A DNA stretch of 64,000 nt. It comes from Roseococcus suduntuyensis. GTDB taxonomy: Bacteria > Pseudomonadota > Alphaproteobacteria > Acetobacterales > Acetobacteraceae. Numbering within the stretch: position 1 is the first letter of the stretch; each line of letters starts with the position of its first letter. Position numbers and translations under genes: made by a program. Where the stretch lies: positions 310,001-374,000 of the forward strand of contig NZ_JACIDJ010000002.1 of NCBI RefSeq assembly GCF_014196305.1, given 5' to 3'. Shown here in pieces: positions 54,796 through 63,618 of the stretch. Under the pieces are notes generated by a model that saw nothing but the letters and a program-made list of their open reading frames with translations, ran no database searches and had not been told where the DNA came from.

Positions 54796-56018
54796 TGGCC
54801 GTCGCGCCCCACGCGCGCCAGGATGCGATCCAGCCGGGCCAGGGCCACCTCCGCCTCCAGCCGGCCCGAAAGCGTGTTGTGCACCGCGTTCCAGAACTCC
54901 GCCGAGACCTGGTTGTAGCGGTTGCCCGTCACCGCCGATGGCCGCGCCACCGCCCCCTCCAGCGCGACGGCCAGCAGGGCGAAGGCCGGGTTGGCGGCCT
55001 GCAGCTCGGGGTCGTCATACAGGGCCGGCCGCGTGGGCGGGGCGCCGGCCGCCAGCGCGCGGCGGCGCTGCTCGGCCGCGCCGGTCAGGTGGCGCACCAG
55101 GCTGATGGCGGCCTCGGGCTGGCGCGAATGACGCGAGACGCCCAGTTGCTCGCCACCCAGCACGGCGCCGCCGCCGGGCAGCGGTGCCACGCCCACGCGG
55201 CCCGCGACGGCGCTGCCCTCCGCCTCCAGCAGCGGCCAAGCATAGGGCCAGTTCCGCATGAAGACGGCCTGGCCGGATTGGAAGATGCCTCGCGCATCCT
55301 CCTCCGCGTGGTTCAGCACGCCGCGCGGCGCGATGGTGCCGACCCAGCCGGCGGCGCGGCGCAGCACGGCCGCGGCCTCGGGGGTGGCGATGCTAACGCG
55401 GCCATCGGGTTCCACGATGCGGCCCGCACCCGCGGCGTGCAGCCATTCCAGCGCGTTCACCGTCAGCCCCTCATAGGCACGCCCCTGGAAGACGAGACCC
55501 CAGCCGCCCTCGACCGCCTGGATGTGCCGCGCCATCTCCTCCAGCGCCTCCCAGCTTTCGGGCACGCCGCGCCCATGCCGCGCCAGCAGGTCGGCGCGGT
55601 AGTAGAGCAGCCCGGCATTGGCGAGCCAGGGCAGCGCCACCAGCCGCCCGCCCACCGTGTTGTTGGCGATGAGGGATGGCAGGTGGGCCGCCACCTCCTC
55701 CGGCGGAAGATGCGGGGCGAGGTCCAGCAGATGCCGCGCCAGGATGCCCGGCCAGACGATGTCGAGCTGGAACACGTCGATATCGGCCGACCGCGCGGCC
55801 AGAAGCTGCTGGATCAGCGCCAGGCGCTCGGTGCTGCCGGCCGGCATGGCGACCAGCGCCACCTCACGCCCCTCGGCGCGGGCCCAGGCCTCGGCGCCCT
55901 CGCGGCACAGCGCGGCCTCCGTGCCCACCGCGCCGCAGGCAATGACCAGGCGGGCAGCGGCGGCCTGGCCGAGGCAGAGCCATGCCAGGGCGGCGATGAC
56001 AGGCGCCAGGCGAGGCAT
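54789..56018 (-). CDS. sugar ABC transporter solute-binding protein, ThuE/MalE-like
   Basis: 409 residues. Signal peptide to about residue 22 (LCLGQAAAARL), then VIACGAVGTEAALCREGAEA, STERLALIQQLLAARSADID and VFQLDIVWPGILARHLLDL, matching trehalose/maltose-type binding proteins. C-terminal YNQVSAEFWNAVHNTLSG is characteristic. GGAAGGAG precedes the ATG at 56018. The cognate ATPase gene is not in the operon, so a shared ATPase elsewhere is implied. Confidence 0.9.
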   Translation of the reverse strand: MPRLAPVIAALAWLCLGQAAAARLVIACGAVGTEAALCREGAEAWARAEGREVALVAMPAGSTERLALIQQLLAARSADIDVFQLDIVWPGILARHLLDLAPHLPPEEVAAHLPSLIANNTVGGRLVALPWLANAGLLYYRADLLARHGRGVPESWEALEEMARHIQAVEGGWGLVFQGRAYEGLTVNALEWLHAAGAGRIVEPDGRVSIATPEAAAVLRRAAGWVGTIAPRGVLNHAEEDARGIFQSGQAVFMRNWPYAWPLLEAEGSAVAGRVGVAPLPGGGAVLGGEQLGVSRHSRQPEAAISLVRHLTGAAEQRRRALAAGAPPTRPALYDDPELQAANPAFALLAVALEGAVARPSAVTGNRYNQVSAEFWNAVHNTLSGRLEAEVALARLDRILARVGRDGQW

Positions 56019-56341
56019 GGCGGTCTCCTTCCCAGCCGGTTGGGCCGGCAGGAAAAGCCATGCGGCAAGGGGCCGCAACCCGTGCGGCGACACAAGGAAC
56101 CGCAGGTGCCGGTTGGATTCCGGGCTTCCACCGCTGGTGTCCGCGCGCCCTTCGCACGGCCAGCGCTCACCCTGGCCAGCCGGGGCGGAGACCGAGGGGC
56201 ACGTTCCCGCGGCGGAGTTTGCCGTCTAGCCTCCAGCCTGGGGAAAGCCCGCAGGATCGCCCATGCCATTCCACCGCCCATGGGCGAAAGCACACAGCAG
56301 CCCAGGAACATCCACCCCCATTGGCCACGGGGCCCGCGCGG
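56019..56341. other. intergenic region between divergent genes
   Basis: About 320 nt. Frames in it are Arg/Pro-rich and show no family features. It should hold the promoters of the sugar importer operon (leftward) and the small membrane protein (rightward); I see no convincing promoter elements or operator. Confidence 0.5.
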
Positions 56342-56644
56342 ATGAGCCGCGGGGCATTCTTCGCCTGGGTCATCGTCCTTGGCGCGCCGACGGTCCTGTT
56401 GTTCGGTCTGCTGGGCGATTTCGGGGCCGCTTCCCCCGGGATCGGCGGCGGCGGCTATGACCTGTCGGGACCGGTCCATGCCCTCCTGCTGTTCGCGCTG
56501 ACGGGTATCTGGACCGTCGCGGCGCTGCTGGTCGCGCTGCTGCGGCGACGCGCCGGTGGGTGGGCCCTGGCATTCGCGGCGGTGGGGGCCGCCGCGCTGC
56601 TGGCGGCCCTCCTGTTCCACGGCCACCACCTCCCCTTGCGGTGA
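56342..56644 (+). CDS. small three-helix membrane protein of unknown function
   Basis: About 100 residues. Hydrophobic segments near 5-22, 42-65 and 73-92, separated by a Gly-rich loop (ASPGIGGGGYD) and an Arg-rich turn (RRRAGG). No family recognised. No clear ribosome site precedes the ATG; codon use fits its neighbours. Convergent with the serine hydrolase, 13 nt between stops. Confidence 0.5.
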   Translation: MSRGAFFAWVIVLGAPTVLLFGLLGDFGAASPGIGGGGYDLSGPVHALLLFALTGIWTVAALLVALLRRRAGGWALAFAAVGAAALLAALLFHGHHLPLR

Positions 56645-56657
56645 GGCGCGCCGCGCC

Positions 56658-57671
56658 TCAGCCCTGCGCCAGCAGTGGCAGAATGGTGCCTTCCATCAGC
56701 CCGTGCAGCGCCCGCGCATGGCCTTGCGCGCCGCCCGAGCGCTGGGTCGGGTCCGAGGTCATCACCACCGTGGCGCCCAGAGAGGGCACCACATGGATCA
56801 TCTGCCCGCCGAAACCCCATGCGTAGTGCCGTACCGGCCCGGGGCCGGTCGCGGTGAACCAGGCATAGCCATGCGCCGCCCCCGTGAAGACGGAGGCTGT
56901 GCGCGGCGCGAAGCAAGTGGCCACCCAGCCCTCGGGCAACACGCGGCGGCCCTCATGCAGGCCGCCCGCGCGGATCATCTCGCCAAAGACCAGCATGGAA
57001 CGCGGCGAGAGCAGCATGTCATTGCCGCCGAAGAAGATGCCCTGCGGGTCGCGCGGCCAGGGCGGGATGGCGATGCCGAGCGGCCGCCCCAGCCATTCCT
57101 CGGCCAGCGCATGGGTGGAGCGGCGCGCGACGCGCGTCAGGATGGCCGAGACCAGATGCGAATTGCCCGTGGAATACAGCATGGGCCCGCCTGGCTCCGC
57201 CACGAAGGGCCGCGCCAGCGCGTGGCGCACCCAGTCGGGGCTGGCCACCCAGCGGCCGTAGTTCACGCCCGAGGTGCGCTCCAGCCCCGACCGCATGGAG
57301 AGCAGGTGGTCCAGCGTGATGCGCTGCAGCCGCGGGTCGGCATCGCGCGGCAGGCGGTCGGCCAGAAGGGGGGCGATGCGCTGGTCCGGCCCCTCCAGCA
57401 GCCCGCGCGCGATCGCGGCACCCGCAAGTGCGGCGATGATGGCCTTGGAGACGGATTTCACATTCACCGGCCGGTCCAGCGCCGGGCCCGCGATACGCTG
57501 TTCCAACAAAATCTCGCCCTGGCGGGCCACGATCAGGCCGCGCAGGGGCTCCAGCCGCGCGGCGGCGGCGCGCACATCCTCCTGCGCGATGGCGGGACGG
57601 GCGAGGATCAGCGCGGGCGCCGCCAGAAGCGTGCGGCCCAGAAGCGTGCGGCGTAGAAGGGCGGAGGTCAT
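56658..57671 (-). CDS. serine hydrolase of the beta-lactamase/class C family
   Basis: 337 residues. A signal peptide with RRTLLGRTLLAAPALILARP (Tat-like) ends near AIAQ. The SxxK catalytic motif is SVSK (about 73-76); the tyrosine motif region LYSTGNSHL has Tyr-Ser-Thr rather than Tyr-Ser-Asn. The C-terminal WGFGGQMIHVVP replaces the KTG box with a GGQ-type segment. Family members include esterases and peptidases; true beta-lactamase activity is doubtful. Confidence 0.85.
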   Translation of the reverse strand: MTSALLRRTLLGRTLLAAPALILARPAIAQEDVRAAAARLEPLRGLIVARQGEILLEQRIAGPALDRPVNVKSVSKAIIAALAGAAIARGLLEGPDQRIAPLLADRLPRDADPRLQRITLDHLLSMRSGLERTSGVNYGRWVASPDWVRHALARPFVAEPGGPMLYSTGNSHLVSAILTRVARRSTHALAEEWLGRPLGIAIPPWPRDPQGIFFGGNDMLLSPRSMLVFGEMIRAGGLHEGRRVLPEGWVATCFAPRTASVFTGAAHGYAWFTATGPGPVRHYAWGFGGQMIHVVPSLGATVVMTSDPTQRSGGAQGHARALHGLMEGTILPLLAQG

Positions 57672-57737
57672 GCTTCGCAGATAACGCGCGGTCCCGTCCT
57701 GGCCAGCGGAGGGTTACCCTTCGTCACGCGCACCCGG

Positions 57738-58352
57738 TCAATCCGCCGGCAGCACGCGCCGCTGCCAGCGCCGCCATCCCCACCAGGCCAGGCCCCCGAG
57801 CGTCAACAGGGCCGCACCCAGCAGCAAGGGGTGGTCGGAGGCCGCCACCTGCTCCAGCCCGCGCGCCGCCGCATAGCCAGGCAGCAGCATGGCCGGCGCC
57901 CAGAGGAAGGCCGAGGCGATGTTGGCGGACTGGAAATGCCGCTCCCGCATGCGGGCCACGCCGGCCAGCAGGGGGGCTACCGCCCGCATGGGGCCCAGGA
58001 AGCGGCCGAAGAACACCGCGGCCCAGCCCCAGCGGCGGAACAGCAGCAGGCCGCGCGCGTAGTTGCGCCGCTGGCTGCGCGGCAGGATGCGGCGCACCGC
58101 CCGCGGCCCCAGCCAGCGCGACAGCCAGAACCCCACCGCATCGCCCAATATGGCGCCCGCGATGGCACCGCCCACCACCCCCCAGGGGTCGAGCGTGCCG
58201 GCGCCCAGCAGCGCGCCGGTCATCACCAGCAGCGCCGTGGCCGGTACGAGCAGGCTCACGCCGGGCAGTGATTCGAGGAAGGTGAGCAGGAACACCACGA
58301 GAGGCGCCCAGCCGCCATGGGCTGTGAGCCAGGCTTCGACGGTCTCGATCAA
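57738..58352 (-). CDS. DedA-family membrane protein
   Basis: About 204 residues. Family motifs: FLLTFLESLPGVSLLVPATA (FLEN-like plus GxxxPG-type), GGAIAGAILGDAVGFWLSRW, FFGRFLGPMRAVAPLLAG, and NIASAFLWAPAMLLPGYAAA. DedA proteins are lipid-carrier flippases or proton-dependent transporters of the SNARE-associated fold. TTG at 58352 is the likely start because GGAGG sits 9 nt upstream; an ATG at 58382 lies before that site. Confidence 0.88.
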   Translation of the reverse strand: MIETVEAWLTAHGGWAPLVVFLLTFLESLPGVSLLVPATALLVMTGALLGAGTLDPWGVVGGAIAGAILGDAVGFWLSRWLGPRAVRRILPRSQRRNYARGLLLFRRWGWAAVFFGRFLGPMRAVAPLLAGVARMRERHFQSANIASAFLWAPAMLLPGYAAARGLEQVAASDHPLLLGAALLTLGGLAWWGWRRWQRRVLPAD

Positions 58353-58506
58353 GCGGGGCGTCCTCCGGTCATGCACGCGCATATGGGCGGTGCGGATGGC
58401 AATTCCACGGCGGCGATGGGTCGCGGGAATGTCAAAGCCGCGGGGCAACGCCCACCCAGGGTAGCGCGTTGCAGCGACGGACCACGCACCGCGAAGGAAT
58501 ACCCCA

Positions 58507-59517
58507 CTGCCCCGCCTCGACGATTTCACGCGCCGCCTCATACAGTTCGGCGCCGTGGCCAGCGCCTTCGCGCTGTTATGGCTGCTGTCCCATGTGCTGC
58601 TGCTGCTTTTTGCCGGCATCCTGCTGGCCACCGCCGGCGCGGTCCTGGCGAACGCATTGTCGCGCCTGACGGGGCTGCCGCGCGGGCTGGCGCTGGCGGT
58701 GGTGGTCCTGGGGATCCCGGCGCTGCTCCTCGGCCTGGTGGCGCTGATGGGCCCGCAGATGGTGCGCGAGGTGAACGAACTCCGCACCGCGCTGCCCGAG
58801 GCGCTGGACACCGCCGATGCCTGGCTGCGGGAGGATTCGGGCCTCGGCATCGGCCTGCGCGAGGTGCTGGGCGATCCGGCCGATGCCACCGCGACCGTGC
58901 CCTGGGCCAGCCTCGCGGCCTATGTCGGCATCGGCGTGGGCGGCGTGGTGAACGCGGTGCTGATCGGCTTCATGGGCGTCTATCTGGCCGCGACACCCGA
59001 CTTCTACCTGCGCGGCTTCGTCTCGCTCATGCCCCATGACCTGCGGCCGCGCGTGGCGGACGCGATGCGCGCGGCGGGCGAGGGCCTGCAAGGCTGGCTG
59101 CTGGGCCAGGTCATGTCCATGGCCGTGATCGGCGTGCTGAGCGGCGTGGGGCTCTGGCTGCTGGGCGTGCCCATGGCGGCCTCGCTCGGCGTGCTGGCGG
59201 GGCTGCTGGGCTTCGTGCCCTTCATCGGGGCCGCGTTGTTCACGGCCATCGCCGTCATCTTCGCCTTCACGCAGGGGGGAATGCAGGCGCTCTACGTCCT
59301 GCTGCTGTGCATCGCCGTCCAGCAGCTGGAGGGCGAGGTGATCACGCCCCTCATCCAGCGCTGGGCGGTGGCGCTGCCGCCGCTGCTGACCATCATGGCC
59401 GTGCTGGTCTTCGGCACGCTGTTCGGCTTCATGGGCGTGCTGGTGGCGACGCCGCTGATGGTGGTCGTGATGATCATGGTGCAGCGGCTCTATCTGGACC
59501 AGCGGCCCGAGCTGTAG
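58507..59517 (+). CDS. AI-2E family transporter (PerM-like)
   Basis: About 336 residues. Hydrophobic segments near 15-45, 60-80, and five or more in the C-half (WLLGVPMAASLGVLAGLLGF, VPFIGAALFTAIAVIFAF, LLTIMAVLVFGTLFGFMGVL). The conserved central QMVREVNELRTALPEALD helix pair and the C-terminal LEGEVITPLIQRWAVALPP define the family. No ATG fits the N-terminus. CTG at 58507 has AAGGA 8 nt upstream; the next choice is GTG 58555, which would cut the first helix. Substrate unknown. Confidence 0.85.
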   Translation: MPRLDDFTRRLIQFGAVASAFALLWLLSHVLLLLFAGILLATAGAVLANALSRLTGLPRGLALAVVVLGIPALLLGLVALMGPQMVREVNELRTALPEALDTADAWLREDSGLGIGLREVLGDPADATATVPWASLAAYVGIGVGGVVNAVLIGFMGVYLAATPDFYLRGFVSLMPHDLRPRVADAMRAAGEGLQGWLLGQVMSMAVIGVLSGVGLWLLGVPMAASLGVLAGLLGFVPFIGAALFTAIAVIFAFTQGGMQALYVLLLCIAVQQLEGEVITPLIQRWAVALPPLLTIMAVLVFGTLFGFMGVLVATPLMVVVMIMVQRLYLDQRPEL

Positions 59518-59518
59518 G

Positions 59519-60211
59519 TCACACCGTCAGCAGCCGGCGCACCGCGGCCTCGTCCAGAGCAGGGGTAGGGCCAGCCAGCGCCACCTCGCCTCGGACCATG
59601 ACGGTGATGTGGTCCGCGAGGTCGCGCGCGAATTCGAAATACTGCTCGACCAGCACCACCGCGAAGTTGCGGTCCCGCGCCAGATGGCGGATCACCTTGC
59701 CGATGTCCTTGATGACATTGGGCTGGATGCCCTCGGTGGGTTCGTCAAGAATGAGCATGCGCGGCCGCGCCGTCATCGCCCGCGCGATGGCGAGCTGCTG
59801 CTGCTGCCCCCCCGACAGATCGCCACCCCGCCGCCGCAGGAATTGCCGCAGGATGGGAAAGAGGTCGAACACCTCCGGGTCCACCTTGCTGCCTCGGGGC
59901 GCGGCGGCCAGCGCCGTCTCCAAATTCTCCTGCACGGTGAGGAAGGGAAAGATCTCACGCCCCTGCGGCACATAGCCGATGCCCGCCCGCGCGCGGTCGG
60001 CGGGCGAGAGGCCCGCGAGGTTCCGCCCCTCCCAGGTGATGCTGCCGCCCTGGATGCGCTCCAGCCCCATGATGGCGCGCAGCAGCGAGGACTTGCCCAC
60101 CCCGTTGCGCCCCAGCACCGCGGCCACCTCGCCGGGCTTCACCGCCAGCGAGACGCCCCTCAGGCAGCGGCTCGCGCCATAGGAGAGATCCACGGTTTCC
60201 ACGGAGAGCAT
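59519..60211 (-). CDS. urtE: urea ABC transporter ATPase UrtE
   Basis: 230 residues. Walker A LGRNGVGKSS, signature LSGGQQQQLAIARAM, Walker B MLILDEPTEGIQPNVIKDIG; the EGIQPN stretch is typical of UrtE within the LivF-like group. It powers high-affinity urea import with UrtD. Last gene of urtABCDE; 3 nt after urtD. Convergent with the AI-2E gene, one base apart. Confidence 0.94.
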   Translation of the reverse strand: MLSVETVDLSYGASRCLRGVSLAVKPGEVAAVLGRNGVGKSSLLRAIMGLERIQGGSITWEGRNLAGLSPADRARAGIGYVPQGREIFPFLTVQENLETALAAAPRGSKVDPEVFDLFPILRQFLRRRGGDLSGGQQQQLAIARAMTARPRMLILDEPTEGIQPNVIKDIGKVIRHLARDRNFAVVLVEQYFEFARDLADHITVMVRGEVALAGPTPALDEAAVRRLLTV

Positions 60212-60214
60212 GGC

Positions 60215-60952
60215 TCAACGCCCCAGATAGACTTCGATGACGCGCGGGTCCGCCTGCACATGGGTGATGGAACCTTCGGACAGCACACTGCCCTCGTGCA
60301 GAACCGTGACCCGGCAATCGAGCGCGCGGACGAATTCCAGGTCGTGCTCCACCACCACCACGCTGCGCGTGCCCGCGATGCCGCGCAGCAGGGCGGCGGT
60401 CTGCTCGGTCTCGTGGTCGGTCATGCCGGCCACGGGTTCGTCCACCAGCAGGAGTTCGGGTTCCTGCATCAGCAGCATGCCGATCTCCAGCCATTGGCGC
60501 TGGCCATGGCTGAGCAGGCCGGCCAGATCCTCGCGCCGGGCGGCAAGGCCGATCTGTTCCATCGTGGCCTCGATGCGCGCGCGGGCGACCCCGGACAACA
60601 CCCAGCGCAGGCAGGCGATGGGCCCCCGCGGGGCCTTCAGCGCCAGTTCCAAATTCTCGAAGACGGTCAGCGCGTCGAACACCGTGGGCTTCTGGAATTT
60701 CCGCCCGATGCCCAGCGTGGCGATGGCCGCCTCGTCCAGCTTCGTGAGATCCCGCGCGGCGAAGCGGACGATGCCGGTGTCGGGCCGCGTCTTGCCGGTG
60801 ATGACGTCCATCATCGTCGTCTTGCCCGCGCCATTGGGGCCAATGACGGCGCGCAGCTCGCCGGGTTCGACCAGCAGGGAGAGGTTGTTCAGCGCGCGGA
60901 AGCCGTCGAAGGTGACGGTGACGCCGTCCACATAGAGGCCCTGGCTGGTCAT
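60215..60952 (-). CDS. urtD: urea ABC transporter ATPase UrtD
   Basis: 245 residues, LivG-like. Walker A IGPNGAGKTT, then VITGKTRPDTG, IGRKFQKPTVF, the atypical signature LSHGQRQWLEIGMLL (His for Gly after Ser, as in UrtD), Walker B LLLVDEPVAGMTDHE, and EHDLEFVRAL. Overlaps urtC by 4 nt. Confidence 0.94.
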   Translation of the reverse strand: MTSQGLYVDGVTVTFDGFRALNNLSLLVEPGELRAVIGPNGAGKTTMMDVITGKTRPDTGIVRFAARDLTKLDEAAIATLGIGRKFQKPTVFDALTVFENLELALKAPRGPIACLRWVLSGVARARIEATMEQIGLAARREDLAGLLSHGQRQWLEIGMLLMQEPELLLVDEPVAGMTDHETEQTAALLRGIAGTRSVVVVEHDLEFVRALDCRVTVLHEGSVLSEGSITHVQADPRVIEVYLGR

Positions 60953-61998
60953 GACCCGCGCCTCCGCAACAGGCCGATGAGCCCCTTGGGCAGCAACAGC
61001 GTCACGATGACAAACAGCAACCCCAGCACGATCAGCCAGAGGTCCGGCGCCACCGAGGTCAGCCAGGTCTTGAGCGCATTGACGGAGAAGGCGCCCAGCA
61101 CCGCCCCCACCAGCGTGCCGCGGCCGCCGAAGGCCACCCAGACCACCGCCTCGATGGAGTTGCCCGGCGAGAATTCCGAGGGGTTGATGATGCCCACCTG
61201 CGGCACGTAGAGCGCGCCGGCGAGCCCCGCGATCATGGCCGAGAGCACGAAGACGAAGAGCTTGTGCCGGGTCACGTTGTAACCCAGGAAGCGCGTGCGG
61301 CTCTCGGCGTCACGGATGGCTGTCAGCACGCGGCCAAGCTTCGTCTGCGTCAGATGCGCGCAGCCCCAGAACACCAGCACCAGCGTCACCAGCGAGGCAT
61401 AGAACAGCACCGCGCGCGTGGCGCCGGTGTTGAGCGGCATGCCCAGCAATTCCTTGAAGTCGGTGAAGCCGTTGTTGCCGCCGAAGCCCATGTCGTTGCG
61501 GAAAAAGGCCAGCATCAGCGCATAGGTCATGGCCTGGGTGATGATGGACAGATAGACGCCCGTGATGCGGCTGCGAAACGCGAGCCAGCCCACCACCAGC
61601 GCGAGCAGCCCGGGCACGACCAACGCCATGAGGAAGGCGAAGGCGAACCAGTCGAAGCCGAGCCAATACCAGGGCAGTTCGGTGTAGCCGAGGAACACCA
61701 TGAAGTCCGGCAGCACCGGGTGGCCATAGACGCCGCGCGGGCCGATCAGGCGCATCAGGTGCATCCCGATCGCGTAGCCGCCCAGCGCGAAGAAGGCCCC
61801 ATGGCCCAGAGAGAGAATGCCCGCATAGCCCCAGGCGAGATCAATGGCCAAGGCGAGAATGGCGTAGCAGATCCACTTGCCCACCACGCTCACGAGGAAA
61901 TCCGGGACATGCAGCGGATGGTCGGCCGGCAGCGCGTTGAAGGCCGGAAGTGCCGCCAGCGCCAGCACGCACAGCATCAGGACGAGGCGACGGTTCAT
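60949..61998 (-). CDS. urtC: urea ABC transporter permease UrtC
   Basis: 349 residues, LivM-like. About nine hydrophobic helices; WGYAGILSLGHGAFFALGGYA and the C-terminal LGAFSVNALKTWLTSVAPDLW are UrtC hallmarks. The ATG at 61998 overlaps the urtB stop (ATGA). The frame remains open upstream inside urtB, but that part is not urtC. Confidence 0.94.
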   Translation of the reverse strand: MNRRLVLMLCVLALAALPAFNALPADHPLHVPDFLVSVVGKWICYAILALAIDLAWGYAGILSLGHGAFFALGGYAIGMHLMRLIGPRGVYGHPVLPDFMVFLGYTELPWYWLGFDWFAFAFLMALVVPGLLALVVGWLAFRSRITGVYLSIITQAMTYALMLAFFRNDMGFGGNNGFTDFKELLGMPLNTGATRAVLFYASLVTLVLVFWGCAHLTQTKLGRVLTAIRDAESRTRFLGYNVTRHKLFVFVLSAMIAGLAGALYVPQVGIINPSEFSPGNSIEAVVWVAFGGRGTLVGAVLGAFSVNALKTWLTSVAPDLWLIVLGLLFVIVTLLLPKGLIGLLRRRGS

Positions 61999-63545
61999 TG
62001 GTCGGCCGCGCGCCCCTTCAGCGCAAACAGGCCCTTGGGCCTGCGCTGGATGAACAGCATGATGCCGACCAGCACCGCCACCTTGGCCAGCACCACGCCC
62101 GCATAGGGCTCGAGCACCTTGTTCAGCAGGCCCAGGCTGAAAGCCCCGATCAGCGTGCCCATCAGCGACCCCACGCCACCGAACACCACCACCATGAAGC
62201 TGTCGATGATGTAGCCCGTGCCGAGGTTGGGCGAGACATTGTCGATCTGGCTCAGCGCCACGCCGGCCAACCCCGCAAGGCCCGATCCGAAGGCGAAGGT
62301 CATCGCGTCCACACGCCCCGTGCGGATGCCCATGGTGGCCGCGATGCGCCGGTTCTGCACCACGGCGCGCATCTCCAGCCCGAAGCGCGTGAGCCGGATG
62401 GCGGCGAAGCAGGCCAGCAGCACGGCCAACGCGAAGAGGATGATCCAGAGGCGGTTCTGCGTGACCGCGACGCCTCCGGGCAGCAGCAGCGTGCCCATCA
62501 TCCAGTCGGGGCTGATGACCTCGCGGTTCTGCGCGCCGAAGGCGAGGCGCACCACCTGCTGCAAGATCATCCCCACGCCGAAGGTCAGCAGCAGCGTCTC
62601 CAGCGGGCGGCCGTAGAGGTGGCGGATCAGCCCGCGCTCCATCGCGGCGCCGATGGCGGCCGTCACCAGGAAGGCGGCCGGCACGGCCAAGGGCAGCGAC
62701 CACGGCGCGAGTTCGGGAATGCCACGGCAAAGTTCCTGCACCACCACGGTGGTGTAGGCGCCCAGCATCACGAACTCGCCATGGGCCATGTTGATGACGC
62801 CCATCACGCCGAAGGTGATGGCGAGCCCCAGCGCCGCCAGCAGCAGCACCGAGCCGAGCGAGAGCCCTTGGAACACCGTCTCCGCCGCACGGCGCAGTTG
62901 CAGGCGGCGATCGATGGCGGCGATGGCGGCCTCGATGTCCGGCAGCAACTCGGCGTTCGCGGCGCGGGCGGCGAGCAACTGTCCCCGCGCCTCGGGCGAG
63001 GCGGAGGCGCCAAGCGCCGCGATCCCCTCCCGCCGCACCGCCACATCCTCCGACGCGAGGCGCGCCCCGCCCAGCGCCAGTTCCAGCCGCGCGCGGATGG
63101 GCGGCTGCGCCTCCCGCGCCAGCGCGGCCTCGATCAGCGGGATGTCGGCGGCACTGCGGTTGCGCAGGATACCCTCCGCGGCGCGCGACCGTTCGGCCGG
63201 GTCGGGCGAGACCAGTTGCAGCCGCCCCAGCGCACCGCGCAACGCGCCGCGCACGCGGTTGTTGATGCGGATGAGCGTGGCGCCCTCCGGCGGGGTGGCA
63301 CCCTGTTGTGGGGCGAGACTGCCATCCGCCAGGCGCAACAGCCGCGCATCGGCCATGGCCTGCAACAGCGGAATGGCACGCGGGTCGCCCAGCAGGCCCA
63401 GCCGCTCCACCGTCTCGGCCTGCTGCGCGAAGCCGCCGGCCAGGCCCGGCAGCAGCGCCTCATACTCCTGCGCCCGCGCGGGCGCGGAGAGGAACAACAA
63501 CAAGGCCAGCGCGGCGGCGAGGCCGCGCGGGATGAGCCAGGGCAT
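61995..63545 (-). CDS. urtB: urea ABC transporter permease UrtB
   Basis: 516 residues. Signal peptide to about residue 26 (LFLSAPARAQ). A helical periplasmic N-domain of about 170 residues follows (LLPGLAGGFAQQAETVERLG), an extension specific to proteobacterial UrtB. Then the LivH-like membrane domain: GVMGVINMAHGEFVMLGAYT, NLGTGYIIDSFMVVVFGGVG. ATG 63545 is preferred over GTG 63575. It forms the urea channel with UrtC. Confidence 0.93.
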   Translation of the reverse strand: MPWLIPRGLAAALALLLFLSAPARAQEYEALLPGLAGGFAQQAETVERLGLLGDPRAIPLLQAMADARLLRLADGSLAPQQGATPPEGATLIRINNRVRGALRGALGRLQLVSPDPAERSRAAEGILRNRSAADIPLIEAALAREAQPPIRARLELALGGARLASEDVAVRREGIAALGASASPEARGQLLAARAANAELLPDIEAAIAAIDRRLQLRRAAETVFQGLSLGSVLLLAALGLAITFGVMGVINMAHGEFVMLGAYTTVVVQELCRGIPELAPWSLPLAVPAAFLVTAAIGAAMERGLIRHLYGRPLETLLLTFGVGMILQQVVRLAFGAQNREVISPDWMMGTLLLPGGVAVTQNRLWIILFALAVLLACFAAIRLTRFGLEMRAVVQNRRIAATMGIRTGRVDAMTFAFGSGLAGLAGVALSQIDNVSPNLGTGYIIDSFMVVVFGGVGSLMGTLIGAFSLGLLNKVLEPYAGVVLAKVAVLVGIMLFIQRRPKGLFALKGRAADQ

Positions 63546-63585
63546 CAGGTCAGCCGCTTCCCTTCTTCGCGCCACGGGACGGGAC

Positions 63586-63606
63586 GGGGCGGCGCGGAGC
63601 CGCCCC
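63586..63606 (-). promoter_or_regulatory. stem-loop between urtA and urtB
   Basis: GGGGCGGC and GCCGCCCC (63586-63593, 63599-63606) form a perfect 8-bp stem around a 5-nt loop, placed between the urtA stop and the urtB start. With no T-run it is not a full terminator. Such intercistronic hairpins after binding-protein genes usually stabilise the upstream message so that more binding protein than permease is made. Confidence 0.55.
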
Positions 63607-63618
63607 CATGCTTGCGCC

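Noticed and set aside
8217-57724. The 9-mer ACGAAGGGT in three intergenic regions (8217, 19957, and 57716 reversed)
   Set aside because: One to a few copies are expected by chance in 64 kb, the orientations to neighbouring genes differ, and extended matches do not agree.
60949-62730. A 593-residue frame that would make a giant UrtC
   Set aside because: Its first 240 residues are a shadow of urtB, low-complexity and His/Arg-rich; UrtC starts at ATG 61998.
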